The position numbers were made by a program, and so were the translations under genes. A DNA stretch of 64,000 nucleotides from Mesonia sp. K7 (GTDB lineage: Bacteria; Bacteroidota; Bacteroidia; Flavobacteriales; Flavobacteriaceae): positions 1-64,000 of the forward strand of contig NZ_QKQV01000013.1 in assembly GCF_003233725.1 (NCBI RefSeq), read 5' to 3'. This document shows, piece by piece, positions 33,194 through 42,200 of this stretch (its first letter is position 1; each line of letters begins with the position of its first letter). The notes beneath the pieces are model-generated. The model was not told where the DNA came from and did not search any database. It worked only from the letters and a program-made list of their open reading frames with translations.

Positions 33194-34549
33194 GTGAACT
33201 TCCATAAAAAATACATGCTTCTTCAGCATTTAAAGCCCAACTTATGTTTGATGGGGTGTGTATTTTTTATTTTTTTTAGTCATCTAAATTGGGCACAACA
33301 AACCCAATCGATTCAGCATATTTGTGGTCAAGCCATAAAAAATTATGCAGTAGATACTCACGAAAACAATGGGTTAGGATCCACCAATTCGTATTATGAA
33401 TGGAGTGTTTTAGAGCCAGGGTTTCAAGGAACCATCACGGAGGAAACCCCCTCGGGAAACCAGGTCACCGTAGATTGGGCAGCTACTCCGGCAGGTTTTT
33501 ATACCCTGTTGGTACAGGAATACGACACCACCACCTCATGCGTGGCCGCACCGCAGGTATTACAGGTGGAACTAAAAGGCCTACAGGTACAATTGGAAAG
33601 TCCTCCGGAAATATGCGCGGGATCATCGGTTGCCTTTTCAGCTTCTGTTCCGGGAGGGACGTGGACGGTCGAAGCAAATGGGTTGGGCGCCACGATTTCT
33701 TCCCAAGGTGTTTTTACGGCCCAAGCCCAAGGGACTGTTGCCGTATATTACCAGGTAGAAGTGGAGCAGTGCGAATATACCTTTTCCAGGATGATCGAAG
33801 TGCTCCCGCTTCCCGAACCCGAACTGGCCGATGCCTTTATCTGTTTTGATGCGGATGGAGCTATACTTCAACCTGCATTCTTGGATACAGGCTATTCCGA
33901 CCAAACCCATACAGCGGTTTGGTGGCATAATGGGACTTTGTTAGGGCAAACTTCCAATCAGATAAGCCTAAGTGAGTTGGGAATGTATAGGGTAGAGGTA
34001 ACAGAGATAGCCACAGGATGCACTTCCTTGCCCGTAGAAGCTGAGGTAAGCCAAGGAAGTACGATCATAGATGCCTATGCCACGGTAAGCGAAGATTTCC
34101 ATGACCAACAAACCATCACGGTACACGTAGAGGGCAATGGCGATTATCAATACCGCATGCAGGGAGGTGTTTTTCAAGACAGTCCTATATTCACGGTCAT
34201 TGGTAAAAGTGCTACGTACATGATAGAGATCAGAACGCTTGACGGTTGTGGTGTCAAAAGCATTGAAGCGACGGTGATCAACTATCCAAAATTCTTTACG
34301 CCCAATACCGATGGAACCAATGATCTGTGGAACATCAAGAGTTTAAGGGAAGATCCTTCGGCAACGGTCCTGATATTCGACCGTTATGGAAAGTTCCTGG
34401 TAGAGATCCGGCCTTTCAAATCGGGTTGGGATGGCACGTACAACGGCAAACAGATGCCTTCGAACGATTATTGGTTTGTGGTGAAGTACAAAGACCGCAA
34501 CAATGGGCGGTTGAGGGAGTTCCGTTCACACTTTACGCTGAAGAGGTAA
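33194..34549 (+). CDS. Secreted protein A3 with gliding-motility-associated C-terminal domain (CHU_C)
   Basis: 451 residues from the GTG at 33194. Signal peptide up to about 35 (LMGCVFFIFFSHLNWAQ). Ig-like modules follow: YYEWSVLEPGFQGTITEE, LESPPEICAGSSVAFSASVP and SFICFDADG-like segment with paired cysteines. The C-terminal CHU_C/T9SS type B signal (about 365-451) is KFFTPNTDGTNDLWNIKSLR, FDRYGKFLVEIRPFKSGWDG and MPSNDYWFVVKYKD. This signal targets it through the type IX system, so it is the only member of its set with an export-sorting domain. Last gene of the A set. Confidence 0.9.
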   Translation: MNFHKKYMLLQHLKPNLCLMGCVFFIFFSHLNWAQQTQSIQHICGQAIKNYAVDTHENNGLGSTNSYYEWSVLEPGFQGTITEETPSGNQVTVDWAATPAGFYTLLVQEYDTTTSCVAAPQVLQVELKGLQVQLESPPEICAGSSVAFSASVPGGTWTVEANGLGATISSQGVFTAQAQGTVAVYYQVEVEQCEYTFSRMIEVLPLPEPELADAFICFDADGAILQPAFLDTGYSDQTHTAVWWHNGTLLGQTSNQISLSELGMYRVEVTEIATGCTSLPVEAEVSQGSTIIDAYATVSEDFHDQQTITVHVEGNGDYQYRMQGGVFQDSPIFTVIGKSATYMIEIRTLDGCGVKSIEATVINYPKFFTPNTDGTNDLWNIKSLREDPSATVLIFDRYGKFLVEIRPFKSGWDGTYNGKQMPSNDYWFVVKYKDRNNGRLREFRSHFTLKR

Positions 34550-34568
34550 ACAGAAGGCAATGTGGATG

Positions 34569-34593
34569 GGTGACCGAGGCAGTCGAAGTCACC
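34569..34593. terminator. Hairpin after the A-set CHU_C gene
   Basis: GGTGAC and GTCACC pair around a 13-base loop, and the same sequence follows copy B (near 54674-54698). No T-run follows, so terminator function is uncertain. Confidence 0.3.
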
Positions 34594-34619
34594 GATGGAA
34601 GGAAGCTTTATAAAGGGAG

Positions 34620-35300
34620 TTAACTATTTTTCAAGATATCTTCTAAGGGAATCAAGTCTTCTTGTATGGCATAAATAATAAGACCTACGGTATTTTTGGA
34701 TCCCGTTTTTTGTAATAAATTATTGCGATGGCCTTCTACGGTTCTATGGTTGATAAAAAGCCTTTCTGCAATTTCTTTGGTACTGTATTGCTGACAGATC
34801 AGTAGCAACACTTCTTTTTCACGATGAGTTAAAGGTTCTTTGAAGGAAATTAGTCTGTTTTTTCGCGAAAGGCTTGATTTTTCCTGTAGTACACTTAACA
34901 CTTTAGGGGAATAATAAAATCCGTTGGAAGCTACTTGTTTAATGATGTTGATAAGCGCTTTAGAGGTCGTATTTTTAACCACATAAGCTGCAACACCAAT
35001 CGCGAGCATATGTTTGATAAATACTTGGGAATCGTAGCTGGTCAAGGCGATGATTTTAATGGAAGGATAGTTTTCTACCACCGCTTTAGTGGCCTCAACA
35101 CCATTTATTTCTTCCATGTTCAGGTCCATTAAAATGACTTCGGGAAGAAGCGTTGTCTTTTTTAAATATTGGAGGATTTCTTTTCCACTTTCTGCTTCAT
35201 AAACGACTTTTAAATCGGCTTCTTTCTCTATAAGAGCGGCAATCCCTTTACGGAATAAATCTTCGTCATCGGCCAAAGCTATTCTGATTTTTTCTTTCAT
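34620..35300 (-). CDS. LuxR/NarL-family response regulator
   Basis: 226 residues. Receiver domain with ALADDEDLF, phospho-acceptor Asp in VILMDLNMEEINGVEA, IALTSYDS and YVVKNT. The LuxR helix-turn-helix is LTHREKEVLLLICQQYSTKE and AERLFINHRTVEGHRNNLLQ. It lies 2 bp downstream of its kinase gene, and convergent to the CHU_C gene whose stop is 70 bp away. It is probably part of a three-gene unit with the membrane protein and kinase upstream. Confidence 0.92.
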   Translation of the reverse strand: MKEKIRIALADDEDLFRKGIAALIEKEADLKVVYEAESGKEILQYLKKTTLLPEVILMDLNMEEINGVEATKAVVENYPSIKIIALTSYDSQVFIKHMLAIGVAAYVVKNTTSKALINIIKQVASNGFYYSPKVLSVLQEKSSLSRKNRLISFKEPLTHREKEVLLLICQQYSTKEIAERLFINHRTVEGHRNNLLQKTGSKNTVGLIIYAIQEDLIPLEDILKNS

Positions 35301-35302
35301 AG

Positions 35303-36100
35303 TTAAAAAGTGAATATTACGGTCGTTCCTTTGCCAAGTTCAGAATGAATAAAGAGACTTCCTTGAAGGAATTGAATTCTGCTGTCTATGTTTTTCATCC
35401 CTAAACCCTTATGGTTTTGCTTGTCTTCTATTTGAAATCCTTTCCCGTTGTCTTGATAATGAAAGTATTTTTTGTCTTTTCTGTCTTCTATATGCAATTG
35501 GATATGACTAGCGCTTCCATGTTTAATCGAGTTGTGGATCAACTCTTGTAAAATCCGAAAAACATGTAAATTTTTGGACTTTTGGGTTTCATCAAAAAGG
35601 CTTTGGTTGTGGTAGCTTATTTGTGTGCCATGCCCGCTGAATTCACTACACAATTCTTCTATGGCGGCATCCAATCCAAATTTTTCCAACACGGGCGGAA
35701 AAAGATCGTGTGCAATATGGCGTGAATTTTCAAGGGCTTTTCCCGAGAGGCTTAAGATAGTTTCCAGGGCTTCTTTTTGTTCGCTTTCAGCTAAATTGCC
35801 TGTTAAAAGCAAATCGGAATGCAAGGAAACCATATTTAGTTTGGAACTGATATCATCATGCAAATCGCGAGCGATACGTTGACGTTCTTTTTCCTGGGTT
35901 TCGAGGGTGGCTTCCAACAAGTTCTTCTGATGGGTAAGTTCTAGGTTTTTTTTCTCCAGTTCTTTTTGTACGATTTTCTTTTTGGAGAAGTAAAAAAAGA
36001 GCAGCAAGAGCATCCCTACAAGAAACATAAAGGATATGCCGCCTAAAACCACTAGACTTATCCCGTTTTCTTCTGAAAGAAACTCTGTTTCCATTCCCAT
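35303..36100 (-). CDS. Sensor histidine kinase (HisKA_3 type)
   Basis: 265 residues from the ATG at 36100. An in-frame ATG at 36148 would overlap the upstream gene by 91 bp and adds no recognisable segment. One transmembrane helix (ISLVVLGGISFMFLVGMLLL), a coiled coil (KKKIVQKELEKKNLELTHQK), then RQRIARDLHDDISSKLNMVS with the phospho-acceptor His. The HATPase_c domain has ELIHNSIKHGSA, YQDNGKGFQ and GLGMKNIDSRI. No sensor domain of its own, so input may come from the neighbouring membrane protein. Confidence 0.9.
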   Translation of the reverse strand: MGMETEFLSEENGISLVVLGGISFMFLVGMLLLLFFYFSKKKIVQKELEKKNLELTHQKNLLEATLETQEKERQRIARDLHDDISSKLNMVSLHSDLLLTGNLAESEQKEALETILSLSGKALENSRHIAHDLFPPVLEKFGLDAAIEELCSEFSGHGTQISYHNQSLFDETQKSKNLHVFRILQELIHNSIKHGSASHIQLHIEDRKDKKYFHYQDNGKGFQIEDKQNHKGLGMKNIDSRIQFLQGSLFIHSELGKGTTVIFTF

Positions 36101-36684
36101 AAAATTAAAAGTTGATAGACCATAAACAGCAAAGCATTGATATCCCAAATTAAAGTGTTGATTTTATTATTTAACGCAATAAGTGAAGTAGCTGAGACAA
36201 AAATCAACGAACTGCTTATCAAATAAATAAACAATCCGATACAAACCACATAAAAAGGTAGTTTTTGGGAGAGCATTTCGTATAAATACAAAACGGTATA
36301 AGTGATGAGTACCACCGTAGTCACTAAAAAACCAAGACTGTTAAAAGTATAGTACTGTTCGGGGTGAATGAGGTATTGAATCAATAAACCTAAAACGACA
36401 GCCAAGGAAAGATAAGAGACTAGTCTACTGATTTTTCTTTTGATGGGAACAAAAAGGTCATAGAAAAAAGCGCTGAGCAGCCCAAACTGTAAGAAAAGAT
36501 AATAAGTAGATAAAAAATGGTTATTGATGCTTTGCGAGGAATAGGCCTTCATGACCAATTGCAGACAAAAAATAGCCAACAAGTAGCTCCAAAAAAACCG
36601 GTAAGCTTTCCCTTTTCCTGAAAGTCGTGCTCCGTAAAGTACAACATTTACCAACAAGAGGAATTGCCCAATGTAATACAGCAT
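36058..36684 (-). CDS. Multi-spanning membrane protein, probable sensory partner of the kinase
   Basis: 208 residues with six predicted membrane spans (for example GQFLLLVNVVLYGARLSG, LLQYLIHPEQ region, VVCIGLFIYLISSSLIFVSA and LLFMVYQLLILWEWKQSFF). It overlaps the kinase gene by 43 bp. I do not recognise the family by name. The arrangement of membrane protein, short kinase and LuxR regulator is frequent in flavobacteria, which supports a sensory role by context. Confidence 0.75.
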   Translation of the reverse strand: MLYYIGQFLLLVNVVLYGARLSGKGKAYRFFWSYLLAIFCLQLVMKAYSSQSINNHFLSTYYLFLQFGLLSAFFYDLFVPIKRKISRLVSYLSLAVVLGLLIQYLIHPEQYYTFNSLGFLVTTVVLITYTVLYLYEMLSQKLPFYVVCIGLFIYLISSSLIFVSATSLIALNNKINTLIWDINALLFMVYQLLILWEWKQSFFQKKTG

Positions 36685-36708
36685 GTATTTTAGAAAATAA
36701 AATTGATT

Positions 36709-37059
36709 TTAGTCGAGGTTATTTAACGAACTTTCAGGGTCGCATTGTGGCGGGCATGGTTCGGTAAAATCATAAATGTTTCCAGAAGGAGTACTATCGG
36801 GTAACATGTCTTCGTATACCCCTGATTCTTCATTTAGACGGGTGCCTACTAGCATTAGTTTTTCTACCTCATGACTGTCTACCCCGATGTAGGCGCGCAC
36901 CGCATCAACCTCTTCTTCTAATAATCTTATCAAATCAGCTTTGGGAATTAAAAAAGCTTTTAGCTCATGATGAGCATTATACGTTCCTTCTACTTTTCTC
37001 CATTTTTCAGCCCAAGCTTGAGCGGTTGATAGACTGATGGTGTTCGTGTTTTGTGCCAT
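36709..37059 (-). CDS. Hypothetical protein, 116 residues
   Basis: No signal peptide. Helical N-terminus (ISLSTAQAWAEKWRKVEGTY, HHELKAFLIPKADLIRLLEE, VDAVRAYIGVDSHEVEKLML). The C-terminus has PCPPQCDP, a Cys-rich tail. Short flavobacterial proteins of this kind precede a membrane protein and kinase; function unknown. 24 bp upstream of the membrane-protein gene, same strand, so likely in the same operon. Confidence 0.7.
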   Translation of the reverse strand: MAQNTNTISLSTAQAWAEKWRKVEGTYNAHHELKAFLIPKADLIRLLEEEVDAVRAYIGVDSHEVEKLMLVGTRLNEESGVYEDMLPDSTPSGNIYDFTEPCPPQCDPESSLNNLD

Positions 37060-37212
37060 GGTTATTTGGTTTTATATGATACGTAATGCGAAATGATTTA
37101 GGTAATTCATCGAAAAAACAGGTATTTTTACGGGTATTTTTACCGATAGTATTTTTTACTTTTGATATAAAGTCGCACCACGCGAAGTTAAAACATAACG
37201 ACTATATAACCA

Positions 37213-37446
37213 ATGCGATGTAAGAATTTTTTTTGCGGTATAAAAAAATGTTTGAAGTTTTTAGAAGAGGTGCACCGTCAAAAAAACATACGGTATAAAA
37301 CCCTAGTCATTGGGTGGTTGTTAGGTATAGGGATTTCTTTGATTTCGTGTAGAGATGAGTCGGCTTATACGTATACGGTGTTCTCAAGAGATTCGGTAAC
37401 TCCAATCGATGCTGCTGAAGAAACATGCGTAGGAAGAAATGAATAG
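37213..37446 (+). CDS. Small putative lipoprotein
   Basis: 77 residues. A basic start is followed by VIGWLLGIGISLISC, a lipobox, and then RDESAYTYTVFSRDSVTPID. It overlaps the next gene by 8 bp. The long basic N-region before the hydrophobic stretch is unusual; a downstream start may be used. No family recognised. Real-gene status is moderately supported. Confidence 0.45.
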   Translation: MRCKNFFCGIKKCLKFLEEVHRQKNIRYKTLVIGWLLGIGISLISCRDESAYTYTVFSRDSVTPIDAAEETCVGRNE

Positions 37447-38056
37447 GTTAAAATTACAAAAAAATAAAACCATGCATCTACTACCTTTAAAATTTGAAGC
37501 TGCTTTACTACAAAGAGATTTCAATAACATTGTAAGAAATTGGGGAAATTATTTTAATATGTATGCTTATGGGAAGTGGAGTCAGCTTCCTTTGCGGGCT
37601 ATGATTTCTAAATTTCACTTTCTAGCCACAGGCGATGATGGTGCTTTATACCGTAATACAAAACTACTTGCTCAATCTCCTTATTTTCAAAAAGTATTGG
37701 AAAGTTTAGATTGTGAGATAAGTGAGGTACGCTTGCTGCGATGGGAACCTTTTAGCGATAAGAAGGAGCTAAGCTTGGCAGAAGCTACTTTCTTTACAGG
37801 AAACGCAAGGCTGTATGTGCCTATCATCACCAATTCTCTCACAAAAATAAGTGCGTTTAATAAAACCGGCCGTATGGTAGCAGGGGAATGTTGGTTAACT
37901 AAATGCACTCCCGAAATCATCAATCAAGGAAGTACGAACGCTGTGTTTCTTACCGTAGATGTAAAAGTTTCTTCTGCTTTAAATATTCTTTTTGACAAAG
38001 AAGAGGTGGAGAAGCCTTTGAATAAAGCACCATTTAATTCGATTGCTCGTTCTTAA
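37439..38056 (+). CDS. Aspartyl/asparaginyl-hydroxylase-like (AspH fold) protein, active site apparently lost
   Basis: 205 residues; a start at the ATG of 37472 is also possible. The layout follows the Asp_Arg_Hydrox domain: SQLPLRAM, LAQSPYFQKVLESLDCEISE, VRLLRWEPFSDKKE, then ARLYVPIITNSLTKISAF, GRMVAGECWLTKCTPEIINQ and TNAVFLTVDV. In active enzymes the iron ligands are an HxD after the VRLLR strand and a distal His in H-x-V-x-N-x-G. Here these positions read SDKKEL and TPEIINQG, so no ligands remain. It is likely a non-catalytic binding or regulatory relative. Assignment from pattern only. Confidence 0.5.
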   Translation: MNRLKLQKNKTMHLLPLKFEAALLQRDFNNIVRNWGNYFNMYAYGKWSQLPLRAMISKFHFLATGDDGALYRNTKLLAQSPYFQKVLESLDCEISEVRLLRWEPFSDKKELSLAEATFFTGNARLYVPIITNSLTKISAFNKTGRMVAGECWLTKCTPEIINQGSTNAVFLTVDVKVSSALNILFDKEEVEKPLNKAPFNSIARS

Positions 38057-38174
38057 GTCAATTCCCTGAAATGTAAAATTTTTTGCGATAGAGGTTAATG
38101 ACTGGTTACATCTAAACCTGAGAAATGATTGGAAGTGAGATACAGTAAATATTAAAGGGGTGACATTAAATAGA

Positions 38175-38876
38175 TCAGTCAAAATTCCACTCCCAGACTT
38201 TACTATTATTAATCATGTAGCCAACGGTGTCAATCACCCATGTTTCATCAGCATCTTTTAAATGAAACTTCAGGTACCTATCATTTAACATTGGATTGTA
38301 TTTTTCATTTTCTAGAACTACATGATCTTCAAAAATTCGCGATATGCGATTTATAAAAAATCCCTTTTTCCGACTTATAAAAACGACTAAGGCATTTTCA
38401 TATAGCTTTTCGGGGGCAATATATTGGCATGCGACAAAGGCATTTTGGTGTATCAAGGGCTCCATATTGTTGCTGGGCACTTGAAATATTCGGGTAGGCG
38501 TATCTACTTTTGTAAAATAAACGCAAGGAAATACAGAGAGATCGCTAATTAACCCTATGGTGTATTGATGGATGTATGGTGCTGAAATAAAAGGGGTTGC
38601 CAGCTTGTTTTTGTTTTTATCATCATAGAAATTATCGGTAAAGATAGCATCCAGGTTGATGTTGTACTTGATAGCGGTGTCCATGAGAAGTTTATAATCT
38701 ACACTGTCTCTTTGTTTCCAAGAAGAGATCGTGTTTGGTTTTACACCCAGCTTTTCAGCCAATTGTTTATTGGATGTCACTTTTAATGCGGTTTTCATTT
38801 TTTTAACAATGTCATTCGCATTTAGTAACATATTATTTTTTTTGTTCGCATTTTGTGTCATATATTTGTTATGCAA
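38175..38876 (-). CDS. CI-like repressor with helix-turn-helix and S24-type domain
   Basis: 233 residues; an alternative ATG is at 38861. The phage-CI-type HTH (about 20-85) has KALKVTSNKQ-like region, LAEKLGVKPNTISSWKQRDS and VDYKLLMDTAIKYNINLDAI. The C-terminal S24/LexA-like domain (about 115-230) has VPSNNMEPLIHQNAFVACQY and ENALVVFISRKKGFFINRIS. In self-cleaving members the nucleophile sits in a GDSM motif; here it reads SNNM, so autocleavage seems lost. Possibly a stress or surface-gene regulator; it is divergent from the giant adhesin gene. Confidence 0.8.
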   Translation of the reverse strand: MHNKYMTQNANKKNNMLLNANDIVKKMKTALKVTSNKQLAEKLGVKPNTISSWKQRDSVDYKLLMDTAIKYNINLDAIFTDNFYDDKNKNKLATPFISAPYIHQYTIGLISDLSVFPCVYFTKVDTPTRIFQVPSNNMEPLIHQNAFVACQYIAPEKLYENALVVFISRKKGFFINRISRIFEDHVVLENEKYNPMLNDRYLKFHLKDADETWVIDTVGYMINNSKVWEWNFD

Positions 38877-39201
38877 TGATAAAGTGTTAATTGTTTCGAT
38901 AAACGGAATTTTAATTATTCGTTGATATTAATTATAGGTGTAAGCCTAATTGTGTTATAAATTTTTCAAATGCAAAAATAACTTTTTCAAGCCCTTTAAG
39001 ATTGAGGGTCTTTTGAAAAAATGAATTTTTTTATTCAAGTATTAATTTACGGCAGATTTTGGCTATAAACAAGTGCCTACCTATAGTTTTATGATTTTAT
39101 TATTGAAATTTAACATTGTTTGGGAGTTAATCTTATGTTAAGGTATTACATCTGATAATTAAACGGTTAACCCTATAGTAACAATCCCTAACTGAAAAAT
39201 T
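38877..39201. other. Divergent intergenic region between repressor and giant adhesin
   Basis: AT-rich. Two similar segments, GTTAATTGTTTCG and TTAATTATTCG (38888-38924), could form an operator for the divergent repressor. No clear -7/-33 pair was found for the adhesin gene. Confidence 0.35.
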
Positions 39202-42200
39202 ATGAAAAACTATTACTTTAAAACACTTACGCAAAAATGGGTGCAATTGGTTTTCTGTCTTCCCTTTTTGTTTGGTTACGCTACTGGTAACGCCCAGATC
39301 ACAAAAAACCATGTCACTTCGGTCACCTTACAATCGCATGTGAGTAATGCTTCTGATGCGTTAACGCCTGCAGGCTATGCGACTTTAGAGTCTTATGGAG
39401 GTGTCATGTTGGGTATCGGGGATTATACTGGGGAATTAGAACTTACCTATCCTGCAGCCTTGCCAGCAGGGACTACAACTTATGTAAAAATAGACTTTGA
39501 TCAAGATTTATTGAGTGCACTTATTGGTGGGAATCTTGGAGGAGAACTAGCGGATGTATTGGGCAGTCTTGTTTTAGGTAATCATTATTTTAATGTGGAG
39601 GCTAGACTGGGCGCTGTAACTGTGTTGTCAGATTCAAGCAGTTCAGGGTTTGAAGATGATGATTTGCGACTTATCGTAAACGATAATGGCGAATATTTAC
39701 TGGCAATCACTCCAAATGTGAGTTATGATCGTATCTATATAGAAGATGTGACCAATGCCTTACTGTTGGGGGTCACTAATAGTATGGAGGTGTATGAAGC
39801 CTATTACTTCTCTGGTACAGATACTTGTGAAAACGCTTTTGCTACTTCTTTTACGGGAACAGGTGGAACGATTGATGCTTTGGGACTAGGTGCGGCAGGT
39901 GTCGACAATCCTGAACATGTGATCGACAATGATGCGAACAGTTATTCTGAGATTAGTCTAGGTTTATTGACGGTTGCTGGTACGATAAGTCAAACAGTAT
40001 ATTTTAAGGATGCGTCCTTGCCCACCGATCAGTTTCATATCAAGATGCAGCTTACCGACCCAGCTTTATTGAATCTGGGTTTAGCAGATGGAATACGCAT
40101 TCAAGCTTTATTAGATGATCAAGTGGTTTATACTGCAGGGGATTTGTCATTATTAAATTTAGACCTATTAGGTTTGTTGCAAAGTGGTCAAGTTGTAGAT
40201 GTTCCTTTTACACCCAATACTTCTTTTGACAGGGTAAGGATAACCTTGTCTTCTTTGGTGCAACTCAATTTGACCAAACAAGTGCGTGTGTACGGAGTGA
40301 GAAAATCACCAGCTGCTCCGGAAGTTACCGCAGACGATATTAGTATTTGTGAAAACGATACGGCTAGCTTAACGGCCCAAACCGATAGTGCTAATGAATT
40401 GCATTGGTTTGATGCGGCGGTAGGCGGTAACCTTTTAGCCACAACAGCTTACAATGTAGGTTATACGACTGCTGCATTAAGCTCGGATGCCACTTTCTAT
40501 GTAGCGGCAACGACCATTGGCTGTACCAACTATTCCGAAAGAATTCCTGTCGAGGTGCATGTCTACCCCGAACCTAGTGCTCCGGCAGTAGTGGAAAGTA
40601 CCGTTCAGGTAAATAGTGGCGGAACGGCGACTTTAGAAGTTCAAAATCCGGAAAGCCATATCGATTACCGTTGGTATGATGCAAGTAACAACTTGGTAGA
40701 TACTACACCGGTATTAATCATCAACAATGTGACAGTAGCTCAAGCCTATACCGTAGAAGCAGCAATTGGCGCAGCGTGTGTCAGTCCAACTGCAACTAGC
40801 GTCAATGTAGTGCTTACCACTTCTATATTGCCACCGGATGTCTCTCCAACAGACATCACCATTACAGAAGGTGAGAGTGCACAAATCAATGCGACAACAA
40901 CCGATCCTAACCTGGATATTGTATGGTATGACCAAGGAGGAAATGAGGTGTTTATAGGGAATCAATTCAATTCCCCTACCACCTTGACACCGGGCACTTA
41001 TACCTATACCGTGGTAACACGTGACCCCATGAGTTTACAAGAATCGACACCGGTTACGGTGACCATAACCGTCGTGCCTCCCACACCAGGGTTAGACTGT
41101 GATGAGGCCAATGCGCAAACCATAGGAACGACTCCTATTTGTATATTGTGTGGGGTAGACAATCCGAACCAAGCGGTAGATGGCGATGAAAATACCTATT
41201 CCCGATTTATCGCTCCAGTATCGGTGACTGGAAGTGTGTGGCAAGAACTTATTTTCCAACAACAAGGACTCGCAGGGGATATCGTGCATGTAAAAGTAGG
41301 GACGGCAGGTTCGCTCATTGACGTAGACCTTATCTCGGGCTTATCATTTGAAACTTATGCTGGAAATACAGCCAATAATGATGGAGGTGTGGTTGACGGA
41401 AACCTTATCCAGCTTAAATTATTGAGTGGGGGTGATGAGGCGATCGTCACTTTTGAAGCAGGAGCCAATTTTGATCGTGTGCGATTGACTTACCAGCCTT
41501 TGTTAGGAGTGCTCAATAGTGGCTGGAGGGTTTATGGGGCGTCAATCATGTTTGAACCTCCTGTTATTGTCACTCCAGATGAAGAAATTTGTAAAGGGGA
41601 AGTAGTAAGCTTAGAGGTTACTCCGGCAACAGGAATAAGTATTAATTGGTATGATTCGGAAACGAGTACCACGAGTTTGTCTACTCAAAATACCTACACC
41701 ACACCAGTTCAGACAGTACCAGGCGAAGTAACTTATTATATTTCACAAACCAGAAATGGTTGTGAAAACACCCATCGTATTCCCATCACCTTTACGGTAT
41801 TGGAAGCTCCATTGGCTTTAGATATTGATGTGGCACAAAGTAGTGATCCTATATGTGAAGGAAGTGATGTTATTTTAACGCCTTCCATAGCCGTAACCAG
41901 TACCTTACAAAATACACCAGGTATCTTCAATTGGTATATCGATAACAATAAAACCCAAGCCATTACTGATGGAGCGGTCATCAATGGGAAGAGCTACGCC
42001 ATAAATGCAGCGGGAGAACTTACCGTGAGTGGGTTGACCGTGGCTGATAGTCCTTTTGCTGTTTTTGTAAGCACAATTGCAGAAAATGGGTGTGAGAATA
42101 GAGCAGGCGAATTAAAAGAAGTGATGTTGACTGTCGTGGATACGCCTACACCTACTACTTCTGATACGAACCAAGAGTTTTGTATGGTAGACAATCCTAC

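Larger units (their letters stand above)
32124..34593 (+). repeat. Two-gene duplication, copy A
   Basis: This segment (SprB-like gene plus CHU_C gene plus about 45 bp of 3' flank) is repeated at 52248-54698 in the same orientation. Identity is very uneven: roughly 500 bp (33405-33900) differ at only about seven positions from 53511-54006, while the flanking parts differ at many third codon positions. Confidence 0.9.

Noticed and set aside
33400-33849. An additional 149-codon open frame conserved in both A3 and B4 (also 53506-53955)
   Set aside because: It is in another frame of the nearly identical tract of the CHU_C genes; conservation is explained by the real gene.
34327-34623. An open frame over the end of A3 and its 3' flank, repeated after B4
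   Set aside because: It overlaps the CHU_C coding sequence in another frame and has no signal or family features.
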